From Kineococcus endophyticus (lineage in GTDB: Bacteria > Actinomycetota > Actinomycetes > Actinomycetales > Kineococcaceae): a stretch of 64,000 nucleotides of DNA. Position numbers and translations under genes: made by a program. The notes under the pieces were generated by a model. It ran no database searches. It was not told where the DNA came from and saw only the letters and a list, made by a program, of their open reading frames with translations. Positions 36,198-44,814 of this stretch are shown piece by piece. The stretch spans positions 62,001-126,000 of the forward strand of contig NZ_JBFNQN010000009.1 of the NCBI RefSeq assembly GCF_040796495.1. Direction: 5' to 3'. Position 1 is the first letter of the stretch. The number at the start of each line of letters is the position of its first letter.

Positions 36198-37652
36198 GTG
36201 AGCGAGGTGCCCGCGACCCCGCAGACCCGCGTCGGCGGCGTCGACGTCGAGCTCAACGGCGTGAACGCCGTGGGCGAGGACGAGCGGCACGGCCGGCCCC
36301 GGGACCTGTTCTGGCCCTGGTTCGCCGCGAACGTCTCCGTCCTGGCCGTCAGCTACGGCTCCTTCGTCCTCGGCTTCGGCATCTCGTTCTGGCAGGCGAC
36401 GCTCGTCTCGGTGGCCGGGGTGTTCCTGTCCTACGTCGTCGTCGGGCTCGTCGCGATCGCCGGCAAGCGCGGATCGGCGCCCACGATGACGTTGTCCCGC
36501 GCGGCCTTCGGGGTGCACGGCAACCGGCTACCCTCCCTCGTGTCCTGGCTGCTGACGCTGGGCTGGGAGACCTCGCTGGCCGCCGTCGCCGTCCTGGCGA
36601 CCGCGACCGTCCTGGACCGCCTCGGTGCCGGCGGTGGGACGGGCACCAAGCTCGTCGCGCTCGTCGTCGTCGTCGGGCTCATCGTCCTCGGCGGCACGCT
36701 GGGGTTCCGCGTCATCATGCGGATGCAGCGCTGGATCACGGTCGTGACCGCCGTCCTGACGGTGGCCTACATCGCCTTCGCGGCCCCCTCGATCGACCTC
36801 GACACGGTGCTGGCCCTACCCGCCGGGGACGCCGCCGCCGTCGTCGGCGCGTTCACCATGGTCATGACGGGGTTCGGCCTGGGCTGGGCCAACGCCGCGG
36901 CCGACTACTCCCGCTACCTGCCGCGCGACGCCTCCAGCCGCGGCGTCGTGTTCTGGACCACGCTGGGCTCCTCCCTCGGCCCGGCCGTCCTGCTGGTCTT
37001 CGGCGCGCTCATCGTCGGCTCGCAGCCCGGGCTGAACGACAGCGTGGCCAAGGACCCGGTCGGGGCGCTCACGGGCATCCTGCCGACCTGGTTCCTCGTG
37101 CCGTTCGTGGTCGTCGCGGTCCTCGGCCTCGTCGGCGGGGCCGTCATGGACATCTACTCCTCGGGCCTGGCGCTGCTCAACGTCGGCCTGCGCGTGCCGC
37201 GGCCGGTCGCCGTCCTCGTCGACGGCGCGCTCATGGTCGCCGGCGCCGTCTACATCGCCTTCTTCTCGGCCGACTTCCTCGTCCCGTTCCAGGGGTTCCT
37301 CATCACCCTGGGCGTGCCGATCGCGGCGTGGGCGGGGATCTTCCTCGCCGACCTCGCCACCCGGCGGACCGGGTACGCCGAGGACGAGCTGCTCGACGCC
37401 CGCGGGCGGTACGGCGCGGTGCGGCCCCTGGCCCTCGGGACGATGCTCGTGGCGACCGTCGTGGGCTGGGGCCTGGTCACCAACAGCGGCGCGAGCTGGC
37501 TGGCGTGGCAGGGCTACCTGCTCGGGCCGATCGGCGGCCGCGAGGGCGAGTGGGCCTACGCCAACATCGGCGTCCTGCTCGCGCTCGTCCTCGGGTTCGT
37601 CTCCGTCGCCGCGTTCGGCCGCGGTGAGGTGCGGCGGCAGGAGCGCCGCTGA
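36198..37652 (+). CDS. NCS1-family nucleobase (cytosine-type) permease
   Basis: 484 residues with about 12 TM segments. NCS1 signatures: FAANVSVLAVSYGSFVLGFGISFWQA, SRAAFGVHGNRLPS, GFGLGWANAAADYSRYLPR and a C-terminal region with FLITLGVPIAAWAGIFLADL. It would import a nucleobase or hydantoin-like ring compound, supplying the deaminase and monooxygenase upstream. GTG 36198 is chosen as the start closest to the conserved N-terminus (SEVPATPQTRVGGVDVELNG); it is 46 bases after the monooxygenase stop. Confidence 0.88.
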   Translation: MSEVPATPQTRVGGVDVELNGVNAVGEDERHGRPRDLFWPWFAANVSVLAVSYGSFVLGFGISFWQATLVSVAGVFLSYVVVGLVAIAGKRGSAPTMTLSRAAFGVHGNRLPSLVSWLLTLGWETSLAAVAVLATATVLDRLGAGGGTGTKLVALVVVVGLIVLGGTLGFRVIMRMQRWITVVTAVLTVAYIAFAAPSIDLDTVLALPAGDAAAVVGAFTMVMTGFGLGWANAAADYSRYLPRDASSRGVVFWTTLGSSLGPAVLLVFGALIVGSQPGLNDSVAKDPVGALTGILPTWFLVPFVVVAVLGLVGGAVMDIYSSGLALLNVGLRVPRPVAVLVDGALMVAGAVYIAFFSADFLVPFQGFLITLGVPIAAWAGIFLADLATRRTGYAEDELLDARGRYGAVRPLALGTMLVATVVGWGLVTNSGASWLAWQGYLLGPIGGREGEWAYANIGVLLALVLGFVSVAAFGRGEVRRQERR

Positions 37653-37691
37653 CCGCCGCCGGACGACGAGTCCCCACCACCCCGACGGGCG

Positions 37692-38195
37692 TCAGGCGCG
37701 CTGGACGGTGACCTTCGGCGGCGTCTGCAACGTCTGGGCGATGACGCAGTAGCGCTCGGCCAGCGTGATCATCTTCTGCTCCGTGGCCTCGTCGGCGTCG
37801 GAGGTGAAGTCGAACGTGATCGTCACGTCCGTGATGCCGACGGGGACCTCGCGGGAGACGCCGAGGGTGCCGCGGGCGTCCCAGTGCGCCTCGGCCGTCA
37901 CCGACGCGTTCCGCAGCTCCACGCCCATGGCGGTCGCGACGCTGCGCAGCGTCACACCGGCGCACGCGGCGACGGCCTCGCAGAGCATGTCGGCCGAGCA
38001 GGCCTCGGTGCCGTCACCCCCGGCGGCGGGGTGCAGCCCCGCGCGGGTCGTCCCGGCGAACCCGTCGACCGAGACCCCGATGGACTGCCCGTCGAGCACC
38101 GCGACGGCCTTGGCCGGCACCAGCGCCTTCGCCGGATCCTCCCGGTAGGAGTCCTTCAACGGCTTCTGCAGGGCCCTCAGTTCGGTCGAATCCAC
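37692..38195 (-). CDS. OsmC/Ohr-family protein
   Basis: A 167-residue OsmC-fold protein with both family cysteines: ACSADMLCEAVAACAGVTL and LAERYCVIAQTL. It is likely a thiol-dependent hydroperoxide-handling protein. GTG 38195 lies six bases after TAAGCT on the minus strand, again a leaderless pattern. It is divergent from the next gene across 79 bases. Confidence 0.9.
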   Translation of the reverse strand: MDSTELRALQKPLKDSYREDPAKALVPAKAVAVLDGQSIGVSVDGFAGTTRAGLHPAAGGDGTEACSADMLCEAVAACAGVTLRSVATAMGVELRNASVTAEAHWDARGTLGVSREVPVGITDVTITFDFTSDADEATEQKMITLAERYCVIAQTLQTPPKVTVQRA

Positions 38196-38201
38196 CGGCG
38201 A

Positions 38202-38207
38202 AGCTTA
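38202..38207 (-). promoter_or_regulatory. -10 box of a leaderless osmC-type promoter
   Basis: TAAGCT on the minus strand, six bases before GTG 38195. Confidence 0.5.
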
Positions 38208-38274
38208 GGCCCGGAGGTGGTCCGACCCGCAACCTCCCCGCTCCTCGCGCGGACGGCCCGCCACACTGGGCGGC

Positions 38275-38907
38275 GTGAAGTGGACCACCGCCCTGAAGAC
38301 CCTCGAGGACGTCGCCGACCGCTGCGCGCACGTGCACCGCCAGCCCGCGGGCATCGTGACCCTGCGGGTGGGCGAGGCGTGGGTGTTCGGCCCCCTGCTC
38401 GGCCCGCGCCGCGACGACCTGCCCGACGACGCCGTCCGGGTGGCCCTCGTGACGAACGCGGCGGAGGCCGACTGCGCGGCCGGCACCCGACCGCCCGCGG
38501 CAGGCCACTGGCTCGCCGCGTCGGGGCTGGAGACGAAACCCGTGGTCCTGTGGTTCCGGTCGGGCGAGGCGCCCGTGTGGAACCACGTCGTCGAGCGGCC
38601 CGTGCGGTTCTGGACGGCGCAGGACGGCCTCGACCACGACGTCCTCGTGCAGCTGCGCGCCGGGGACGGGGAGTCGTTGCGACCGGCGGCCCCCTCCCCC
38701 GCCGACCTCGTCGAGCGACTCGGGAGGGAACTGCACGTGAGCCGGGAGGCGTTGCGCCGCAGCGCGGTCGAGTACGACGACAAGCGGTGGGCGCCCGGGT
38801 CGCCGAAGAAGCGCGGCGACGCGCTGGCCGACGCGGCCCTGGGGTTCCTCGCCGTCCAGGACGCCCTGGACCCCGTGGACACCGCCGGGGATACCCTCCC
38901 CGGATGA
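38275..38907 (+). CDS. Conserved actinobacterial protein (DUF7711-like)
   Basis: 210 residues: KWTTALKTLEDVADRCAHVH, EAWVFGPLLGPRRDDLPDDAVRVALVT, HWLAASGLETKPVVLWFRSGEAPVWNHVVERP and REALRRSAVEYDDKRWAPGSPKK. The VFGxxLGPxxD...VALV segment looks like a degenerate nucleotidyltransferase core, but catalytic residues are not convincing. I associate it with an uncharacterised actinobacterial family; the name is from memory. GTG 38275 follows CACACT by seven bases. It overlaps the next gene by ATGA. Confidence 0.65.
   Translation: MKWTTALKTLEDVADRCAHVHRQPAGIVTLRVGEAWVFGPLLGPRRDDLPDDAVRVALVTNAAEADCAAGTRPPAAGHWLAASGLETKPVVLWFRSGEAPVWNHVVERPVRFWTAQDGLDHDVLVQLRAGDGESLRPAAPSPADLVERLGRELHVSREALRRSAVEYDDKRWAPGSPKKRGDALADAALGFLAVQDALDPVDTAGDTLPG
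38892..38897 (+). promoter_or_regulatory. -10-like box inside the upstream gene, before the DUF1737 gene
   Basis: TACCCT, six bases before ATG 38904. It would allow separate leaderless expression from within the preceding coding region. Confidence 0.4.
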
Positions 38908-39101
38908 GCGAGGAGAAGCTGAGCTACCGCCTGCTGACCGGCCCCGACGACCGCTCGTTCTGCGAGAAGGTCAGCGCCGCCCTCGCCGACGGGTACGTGC
39001 TGTTCGGCAGCCCCTCGGTCACCACGACCGAGGGTCGGACGGTCGCCGCGCAGGCCGTGGTCCTCCCCCACGTCCTCGCCCAGGTGAGGCCAGAGGGCTG
39101 A
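38904..39101 (+). CDS. DUF1737 small protein
   Basis: 65 residues: LSYRLLTGPDDRSFCEKVSAAL, then GYVLFGSPSVTTTEGRTVAAQAVVLP. This is the DUF1737 pattern, a small beta-rich domain of unknown function. ATG 38904 overlaps the preceding stop (ATGA). It ends 47 bases before the SAM riboswitch. Confidence 0.85.
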   Translation: MSEEKLSYRLLTGPDDRSFCEKVSAALADGYVLFGSPSVTTTEGRTVAAQAVVLPHVLAQVRPEG

Positions 39102-39148
39102 CGCTCGCGGGGCCGGACCACGGCGCGGCCGGTGCTAGGGTCTGGACA

Positions 39149-39250
39149 GGTCATGAGTGACAGCGACAAGCCCTGGCTCGCTGTCCGGCAACCCTCCTCC
39201 GCGGTGGGGTGCCCCAGGTGAGGACCTGGCCGGACGACCCCGTCCGGCAA
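39149..39250 (+). promoter_or_regulatory. SAM-IV riboswitch
   Basis: The leader of the methionine importer carries the conserved SAM-IV elements in order: GGTCATGAGTG closing with GAGGACC (P1, GGTC 39149-39152 with GACC 39223-39226), an internal hairpin, the core CCGGCAACCCTCC, then CGCGGTGGGGTGCCCC. The downstream hairpin CCGGACG-ACCC-CGTCCGG (39230-39247) is the expected 3' element. High SAM would shut off methionine uptake. The start of metQ is about 80 bases further on. Confidence 0.92.
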
Positions 39251-39326
39251 GCGCGGATCAACGGACCCCGTCGATCACGGAGTGCTGCGAGCCGCGCGCC
39301 CGCCGAACGACTCCCGGAGTGATCGC

Positions 39327-40274
39327 GTGTCCAACGCCCCCGCCCTGCCCGACAAGCCCAAGCGCCGTGGCCTCCTCGTCGGCGTCGTCGCCGCGGTCGT
39401 CGTGGTCGTCGTGGTCGTCGCCCTCGTCCTGGGCAACCGAGACGACACCACGACCACCGCGGCCGCCGGCGGCGGCGAGGCGAAGACCGTCAAGATCGGT
39501 GTCGCCGACGCGTCGCTGAAGTACTGGACGACGTACAAGGAGCTCGCGAAGTCGCAGCTGAACGTCGACGTCGAACTGGTCAACTTCTCCGACTACAGCC
39601 AGCCGAACCCGGCGCTGTCGCAGGACCAGCTGGACCTCAACCAGTTCCAGCACATCCAGTACCTCGCGAACTACAACGTCACCTCCGGTGACGACCTGCA
39701 GCCCATCGGGGCGACGGCCGTGTACCCGCTGCCGCTGTACTCGCTCACCGCGAAGTCCACCGGTGAACTGCCCGCCGACGCGAAGGTCGCCATCCCGAAC
39801 GACGCGATCAACGAGGCGCGCGGCCTGCTCGTGCTGCAGAGCGCCGGCCTGGTGACGCTGAAGAACGGCGGGACCGCGTTCTCCAAGGTCAGCGACATCG
39901 AGTCGGCCAAGGTCGAGGTGACGACCGTCGCCGCCGACCAGACCGCCTCGGCCCTGCAGTCCGGTTCCGTGGTCGCCGCGATCGTCAACAACAACTACGC
40001 CACCAAGGCCAAGCTGCCGACGAGCGACATCATCGTCAAGGACGACCCCAGCGACCCCGCCGCGGCCCCCTACGTCAACATCTTCACCTCCCGCAAGGCG
40101 GACACGGGCAACGAGACGTACCTCAAGCTCGCGCAGCTGTGGCACGACCCGGCCGTGCAGGAGGTGTTCCTGGAGGAGAACCCGGGCGCGGTCGTCCAGG
40201 ACACCTCCGCGGCGGACCTGCAGAAGGAACTGACCGAGGTCGAGGCCGACGCGAAGGCCGCCTCGGGCAAGTGA
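39327..40274 (+). CDS. metQ: Methionine ABC transporter substrate-binding protein MetQ
   Basis: A 315-residue NlpA/MetQ-family binding protein. After a basic N-terminus there is one long hydrophobic segment rich in valine (about 16-37) and no lipobox cysteine, so it is probably held by an uncleaved TM anchor rather than as a lipoprotein. The binding domain has KTVKIGVADASLKYW, LNQFQHIQYLANYN, AIPNDAINEARGLLVLQSAGLV and IVNNNYA. GTG 39327 has GGAG eight bases upstream. It sits in a GTGA-overlapping operon with metN, controlled by the SAM-IV element. Confidence 0.92.
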   Translation: MSNAPALPDKPKRRGLLVGVVAAVVVVVVVVALVLGNRDDTTTTAAAGGGEAKTVKIGVADASLKYWTTYKELAKSQLNVDVELVNFSDYSQPNPALSQDQLDLNQFQHIQYLANYNVTSGDDLQPIGATAVYPLPLYSLTAKSTGELPADAKVAIPNDAINEARGLLVLQSAGLVTLKNGGTAFSKVSDIESAKVEVTTVAADQTASALQSGSVVAAIVNNNYATKAKLPTSDIIVKDDPSDPAAAPYVNIFTSRKADTGNETYLKLAQLWHDPAVQEVFLEENPGAVVQDTSAADLQKELTEVEADAKAASGK

Positions 40275-41299
40275 GCACGCTCATCTCGCTGACGGACGTC
40301 AGCAAGACCTTCGACCGTCGTGGCGGCAGCACCGTCACGGCGGTCGACGGCGTCTCCCTCGACGTCGCCGAGGGCGAGGTCCTCGCCGTCATCGGGTACT
40401 CCGGCGCCGGGAAGTCCACCCTGGTCCGGCTCATCAACGCGCTCGAGAAGCCGACGTCGGGCAGCGTCCGCGTCGCCGGCCAGGACCTGACGACGCTGTC
40501 GGAGGGGGAACTGCGCTCGGCGCGTTCCCGCATCGGCATGATCTTCCAGCAGTTCAACCTGTTCCGGTCCCGGACCGTCGCCGGGAACGTCGCGTACCCG
40601 CTGAAGGTCGCGGGAGTCGCGAAGGCCGAGCGCGACCGGCGCACCGCCGAACTGCTCGACTTCGTCGGCCTGCTCGACCGCGCGCACGCCTACCCCGAGC
40701 AGTTGTCGGGCGGGCAGAAGCAGCGGGTCGGCATCGCCCGCGCCCTCGCGACGAACCCGCCGCTGCTGCTGTGCGACGAGGCGACGAGCGCGCTGGACCC
40801 CGAGACGACGACCGAGGTGCTGTCGCTGCTGCGACGCGTCAACACCGAACTCGGCGTCACCATCGTCGTCATCACCCACGAGATGGAGGCCGTCCGGCAG
40901 ATCGCCGACCGCGTCGCCGTGATGGAACAGGGCCGGGTCGTCGAGGTCGGGGACGTCTACGACGTCTTCTCGTACCCGAAGACCCCTGCGGCGCAGCGCT
41001 TCGTGCGCAGCGCGACGCACGACCGCCCCTCGGCCGACACGGTCGCGCGGTTGCGGTCCCACCACCCGGGCCGCCTCGTGAGCGTCCGCATCACCGACGA
41101 GCCCGGCCTGCAGCAGCGCATCGACTCCGCCTTCCGGCAGCAGGGGGTCACCGCCGAACTCGTGTACGGCGGGGTCTCGGAGATCCGCGAGCGCCGGGTG
41201 GGTTCGCTCACCTACGAACTGACCGGTGCCCCCGGATCCGTCGAGGCGGCGCTCTCGGCGTTGCAGTCGGCCGGCATCCACACGGACGAGGAGGCCTGA
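40271..41299 (+). CDS. metN: Methionine ABC transporter ATP-binding protein MetN
   Basis: 342 residues. ABC domain: Walker A GYSGAGKST, Q-loop FQQFNLFRSRT, signature LSGGQKQRVGIARAL, Walker B LLLCDEATSALD, and the H-loop in ITHEME. The C-terminal NIL domain (about 265-342) is the regulatory methionine-binding domain of MetN. GTG 40271 overlaps the metQ stop. Confidence 0.95.
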   Translation: MSTLISLTDVSKTFDRRGGSTVTAVDGVSLDVAEGEVLAVIGYSGAGKSTLVRLINALEKPTSGSVRVAGQDLTTLSEGELRSARSRIGMIFQQFNLFRSRTVAGNVAYPLKVAGVAKAERDRRTAELLDFVGLLDRAHAYPEQLSGGQKQRVGIARALATNPPLLLCDEATSALDPETTTEVLSLLRRVNTELGVTIVVITHEMEAVRQIADRVAVMEQGRVVEVGDVYDVFSYPKTPAAQRFVRSATHDRPSADTVARLRSHHPGRLVSVRITDEPGLQQRIDSAFRQQGVTAELVYGGVSEIRERRVGSLTYELTGAPGSVEAALSALQSAGIHTDEEA

Positions 41300-41301
41300 G
41301 C

Positions 41302-41967
41302 GTGGACTTCAGCGGATTCCTCGAAACGATCGACGTCTTCAAGACCGCGATCTGGCAGACCCTGCTCATGTCGGTCGTCTCGCTCATCGCCTCCGGCGTG
41401 ATCGGGCTCGTCCTCGGCACGGCGCTGTACGCCACCCGGCCGGGGAACCTGTACGGCAACCGGTTCGTGTTCGGGGTGATCGGGTTCGTCGTGAACCTCG
41501 TCCGCCCGATCCCGTTCGTCATCTTCCTCGCGGCGATCACCCCCCTGCAGATCGCCGCCGTGGGGACGACGATCGGCACCTCGGCGGTCACGTTCGCCAT
41601 CTCGCTGGCGGCGGCGTTCGCCGTGGCCCGGATCGTCGAACAGAGCCTCGTCGGTGTCGACCCCGGTGTCGTGGAGGCCGCCCGCGCCGTCGGCGCGTCC
41701 CGGATGTCCATCCTCGTCGGCGTCGTCATCCCCGAGGGGCTCGGGCCGCTCATCCTCGGCTACACGTTCATCTTCATCGGGATCGTGGACATGACGGCGC
41801 AGGCCGGTCTGGTCGGCGGCGGTGGGCTCGGGGACTACGCCATCAGCTACGGCAAGCAGCAGTACGACTACGGGATCATCTACGTCGCCGTGGCCGCCAT
41901 CATCGTCATCGTGCAGGTGGGCCAGGTCGTCGGCAACCGCCTCGCGCGCGGGGTCATGCGGCGCTGA
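41302..41967 (+). CDS. metI: Methionine ABC transporter permease MetI
   Basis: A 221-residue permease with five to six TM segments and the EAA loop EAARAVGASRMSILVGVVIPEGLGP. The end is GGGGLGDYAISYGKQQYDYGI, which is characteristic of MetI. GTG 41302 has GGAGG upstream and begins two bases after the metN stop. A 17-bp terminator hairpin follows. Confidence 0.94.
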   Translation: MDFSGFLETIDVFKTAIWQTLLMSVVSLIASGVIGLVLGTALYATRPGNLYGNRFVFGVIGFVVNLVRPIPFVIFLAAITPLQIAAVGTTIGTSAVTFAISLAAAFAVARIVEQSLVGVDPGVVEAARAVGASRMSILVGVVIPEGLGPLILGYTFIFIGIVDMTAQAGLVGGGGLGDYAISYGKQQYDYGIIYVAVAAIIVIVQVGQVVGNRLARGVMRR

Positions 41968-41979
41968 CCCAGCACCGGC

Positions 41980-43767
41980 TCACGGCGCCGGGTCCGGCCG
42001 ACCGGCCGGGCCCGGCGCCGTCGTCGTGCGGGGCCCCTTCCCCGCCGCCCGGCCCGCCGGGCGATCCGACGGCGCGTCCTGGGCCGCCGCCCGCGGGGCG
42101 GGCTCCGGACCGGCAGGGTGGGGTTCGACGGGCTTCGCGGGCACGGGCTTCGGAGGCACTGGCTCCGGGTTCGCCGACGTCTGCGGAACCGGTTTCCTCG
42201 CGGCCGGGTCCTCCGCAGCCGGTTTCTGCGGAGCCGGTTTCTGCGGAGCCGGCTTCTGCGGAGCCGGCTTCTGCGGAGCCGACTCCCGAGGAGCCGGTGC
42301 CCGCCCGATCGGACCCGGCTGCCCCGTGCTCGGGGTCGAGGGTTCCGAGGGCTCGCCCGTGGTGCCGCCGGTCTCCGGGACCACGACGCCGGTGGGCGTC
42401 CCCGTCGCGGCCACGGGGGTCTCGGGGACCGTGGCCGGGGACGTGGCCGGGGACGTGGCCGGGGACGTGGTGACGCTCGCGGCCGGAACGTCCGTGGGCG
42501 TCCCCCCGGGGGCGAGCGGCGCCCCCGAGGGCGTCGGCACGCCCGTCGGGACTGCGCGGGACGGGGAGACCGGGGCGGTCGTGGGGACCGGACCCGGCCG
42601 CGCACCGGCACCGTCGTCGGTCGACGTGGCGGTCCGCGACCCCACGACCGGTGCCGGAGCCACGGCCTGCGCCCCGCCCGCTCCGACGCCCACCCCCACA
42701 CCTGCCGCCAGCACCACGCTCAGGACGTGACCGCCGGAGGTCTGCGCGACGGTCGAGGCCGTCGAGAGCGCCTGCGCGGGAACGGCGCCGAGACCGGGGA
42801 GCGCGGCGAGCAGGGTGGCGGGGCCGGCCACGAGACGGAGCCGCCCGATGCCCACCGAGAGGAACGCGCGCACGACGTCGGGGTCGAACTGCCCCCCGGC
42901 GCAGCGCGTGATCTCCTGGCGGGCCTGCCTGGCCGACAGGGGCTTCTCGTACGAGCGCGCCGAGGTGATGACGTCGTAGGTGTCCGCCACCGCGATGACG
43001 CGCGCGGCCAGGGAGACGTCGGTGCCGGCGAGTCCACGCGGGTACCCGCCTCCGTCCCAGCGTTCGTGGTGCTGCTCGACCCCGTCGAGCCAGTCCCCCA
43101 GCCAGCCGCGCAACGGTTCGACGAGCCGGCCACCGTGCGCGGGGTGCCCCTGCAGCACGGCCCACTCCTGCTCGCTCGGCCGGCCCGCGCCGTTGATGAC
43201 CTCCACGGGCACCCCGACCTTGCCGACGTCGTGCAGCAGGGCGGCCCAACTGAGCCGGGCGACGTCGTCCCGGGACAGGCCCAGTTCGCGCCCGATGAGG
43301 GCGGCGTACGCCTGGACGCGCTCACCGTGGGCGCGCGTGCGGTCGTCGTGGGCGGCCAGGGCACCGACGAGGCCGAGCACGAGGTGGGCCGGGTCGCCGG
43401 CGGGCACCCGGCCGTCCCGCAGGTTCTGGGGGGACCAGGTACGGCGGGCCACGGCGAACCGGCTCGGGACGCGGTCGGGCAGCACGAGGCTCAGGCGCAG
43501 CAGCGACGCCAGCGGGAGCAACCTGCGCAGGTGGCGGGCGCAGACCACGAGCACCGCGGAGGAGACGGCGACGACGGCGAGCAGCCAGACGGCGGCCGGG
43601 ACCCCGAGGTGCCGCGGCGGGACCCAGTGCGCCGCAGCGGCTCCCACCGCGGCGGCGAAGACGACCGGCCCGAGGGCGACGACGGCCCGCACGAGGAGGG
43701 CGAGCACCGGACGCGGGCGCCACGTCGCGCCGTCGCCGTCGTAGTTCTGGGTGGGGCCACTGGACAC
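41980..43767 (-). CDS. HD-GYP domain protein with repetitive Pro-rich tail
   Basis: 595 residues. TM segments lie in the first ~75 residues. The HD-GYP domain is at about 125-300: LLHDVGKVGVP (HD metal ligands), HHERWDGGGYPRGLAG (GYP motif) and IAVADTYDVITSARSY. It would hydrolyse cyclic di-nucleotides such as c-di-GMP. A further hydrophobic segment (about 335-370) could be a TM, placing the last ~220 Pro/Ala/Thr-rich residues, including SPAT and APQKP repeats, outside the cell. The tail resembles a wall-spanning stalk. The last codons overlap the metI terminator hairpin. Confidence 0.88.
   Translation of the reverse strand: MSSGPTQNYDGDGATWRPRPVLALLVRAVVALGPVVFAAAVGAAAAHWVPPRHLGVPAAVWLLAVVAVSSAVLVVCARHLRRLLPLASLLRLSLVLPDRVPSRFAVARRTWSPQNLRDGRVPAGDPAHLVLGLVGALAAHDDRTRAHGERVQAYAALIGRELGLSRDDVARLSWAALLHDVGKVGVPVEVINGAGRPSEQEWAVLQGHPAHGGRLVEPLRGWLGDWLDGVEQHHERWDGGGYPRGLAGTDVSLAARVIAVADTYDVITSARSYEKPLSARQARQEITRCAGGQFDPDVVRAFLSVGIGRLRLVAGPATLLAALPGLGAVPAQALSTASTVAQTSGGHVLSVVLAAGVGVGVGAGGAQAVAPAPVVGSRTATSTDDGAGARPGPVPTTAPVSPSRAVPTGVPTPSGAPLAPGGTPTDVPAASVTTSPATSPATSPATVPETPVAATGTPTGVVVPETGGTTGEPSEPSTPSTGQPGPIGRAPAPRESAPQKPAPQKPAPQKPAPQKPAAEDPAARKPVPQTSANPEPVPPKPVPAKPVEPHPAGPEPAPRAAAQDAPSDRPAGRAAGKGPRTTTAPGPAGRPDPAP
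41983..42020. terminator. metQNI terminator overlapping the HD-GYP 3' end
   Basis: Arms 41983-41999 and 42004-42020 pair over 17 positions with one G-T wobble around a GACC loop. It lies 15 bases past the metI stop and within the last coding triplets of the convergent HD-GYP gene. Confidence 0.65.
42218..42277 (-). repeat. Four 15-bp tandem repeats encoding APQKP
   Basis: Four 15-base units (GCCGGTTTCTGCGGA with one C/T change in the last two) that code on the minus strand for the pentapeptide APQKP. A separate set of three 12-bp units at 42431-42466 codes for SPAT. Confidence 0.9.
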
Positions 43768-43856
43768 GGCGAGAGCGTCGGCCCACCCACCCGCCGCATT
43801 GAGGAGCGAGTCCCGTCATTCACCCGACCGGTCGTGCGCCGGGGACACCACCGCCC

Positions 43857-44765
43857 TCAGGGACACACCACCCGCCAGACGTCGGCGTGCATCTCGAAGC
43901 GCTCCGACGTCTGGTGGTCGGTGACCTCACCGTCGGAGTTCAGCCGGAACGTGCCCGACTCGGCGGTGATCTCGACGACCTTCCCGGCCGCCGTCGTGAC
44001 GTCCTGGCGTTCGACGTGCACCCCGCGGCGCAGCCCCGCCGCGAACCCGAGCCGGGCCAGCGGACCCGTGGACGTGCTCACCACGACGTCGGCCACCCCG
44101 TCGTGCGGGTCGGCGCCGGGCACGAGCGGGGCGCCGCCGCCGATCGTCCCGCCGATGCCGATGCCCACCATGAGGACGGGTTCGGGACCCGGCGCCACGA
44201 CGTTCCCGTCGACCTCGACGCGCAGCCGGAACCCCCGGCCCGCGCTGATCCCCGCCCACGCGGCCCCCACGGGGTACGCGAGCGCCTTCAGCCCCTTCTT
44301 CAGCCGCTGCGCCTTGGCGGTGGCGGACGCGCCGATCCCGGCGTGGACGGTGTTGACGGTGATGCGGTCGTGGGAGTCGACGAGCAGTTCGAGCCCGCGC
44401 GGCCGGCCCGTGGTGACGAGCCGGGCGGCGGCGACGGGGTCGAGCGGGAGCCGCAGCGAGCGCGCCAGGTCGTTGCCCGTGCCGAGCGGCACGATGCCCA
44501 GGGGGCCGACCTCCCACGTCTGCCGCGCGTCCCACAGCAGTTGCAACGCGGCGTGCAGCGAGCCGTCCCCGCCCATGAGGACGACGCGGCGCCCGTCCGC
44601 GCCCAGGAGGGCCTCGCGCAGCTCGTCGAGGCTGCCGGTGCGGCGCAGTTCGACGTCGCCGGCCCGGCCCAGTTCCCCGACGACCGCGTCGACGGCGTCG
44701 GCCCTGGCGGATCCGGCCCCCGCGTTGACGAGGGCGAGGAAGCTCTGGTCGTCCTGGTCGCTCAC
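43857..44765 (-). CDS. Diacylglycerol/lipid kinase family protein
   Basis: A 302-residue DAGK-catalytic-domain protein (YegS/DgkB type). LALVNAGAGSARAD is at the N-terminus, with the nucleotide motif MGGDGSLHAAL and IVPLGTGNDLARSL. The C-terminal domain has GIGIGGTIGGGAPLVPGADPHDG and LRRGVHVERQDVT. It would phosphorylate diacylglycerol or a related lipid. GTG 44765 is chosen because homology begins SDQDDQSFLALVN. It lies 49 bases after the amidohydrolase stop on the same strand. Confidence 0.9.
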   Translation of the reverse strand: MSDQDDQSFLALVNAGAGSARADAVDAVVGELGRAGDVELRRTGSLDELREALLGADGRRVVLMGGDGSLHAALQLLWDARQTWEVGPLGIVPLGTGNDLARSLRLPLDPVAAARLVTTGRPRGLELLVDSHDRITVNTVHAGIGASATAKAQRLKKGLKALAYPVGAAWAGISAGRGFRLRVEVDGNVVAPGPEPVLMVGIGIGGTIGGGAPLVPGADPHDGVADVVVSTSTGPLARLGFAAGLRRGVHVERQDVTTAAGKVVEITAESGTFRLNSDGEVTDHQTSERFEMHADVWRVVCP

Positions 44766-44814
44766 GCGGGGGTCAACGCCCGGCACGCCCACCGGGTGCC
44801 GCCCGTGGCGCGGG

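Noticed and set aside
42218-42277. Tandem repeats considered as a CRISPR array
   Set aside because: The units abut with no spacers and code in frame for a pentapeptide repeat.
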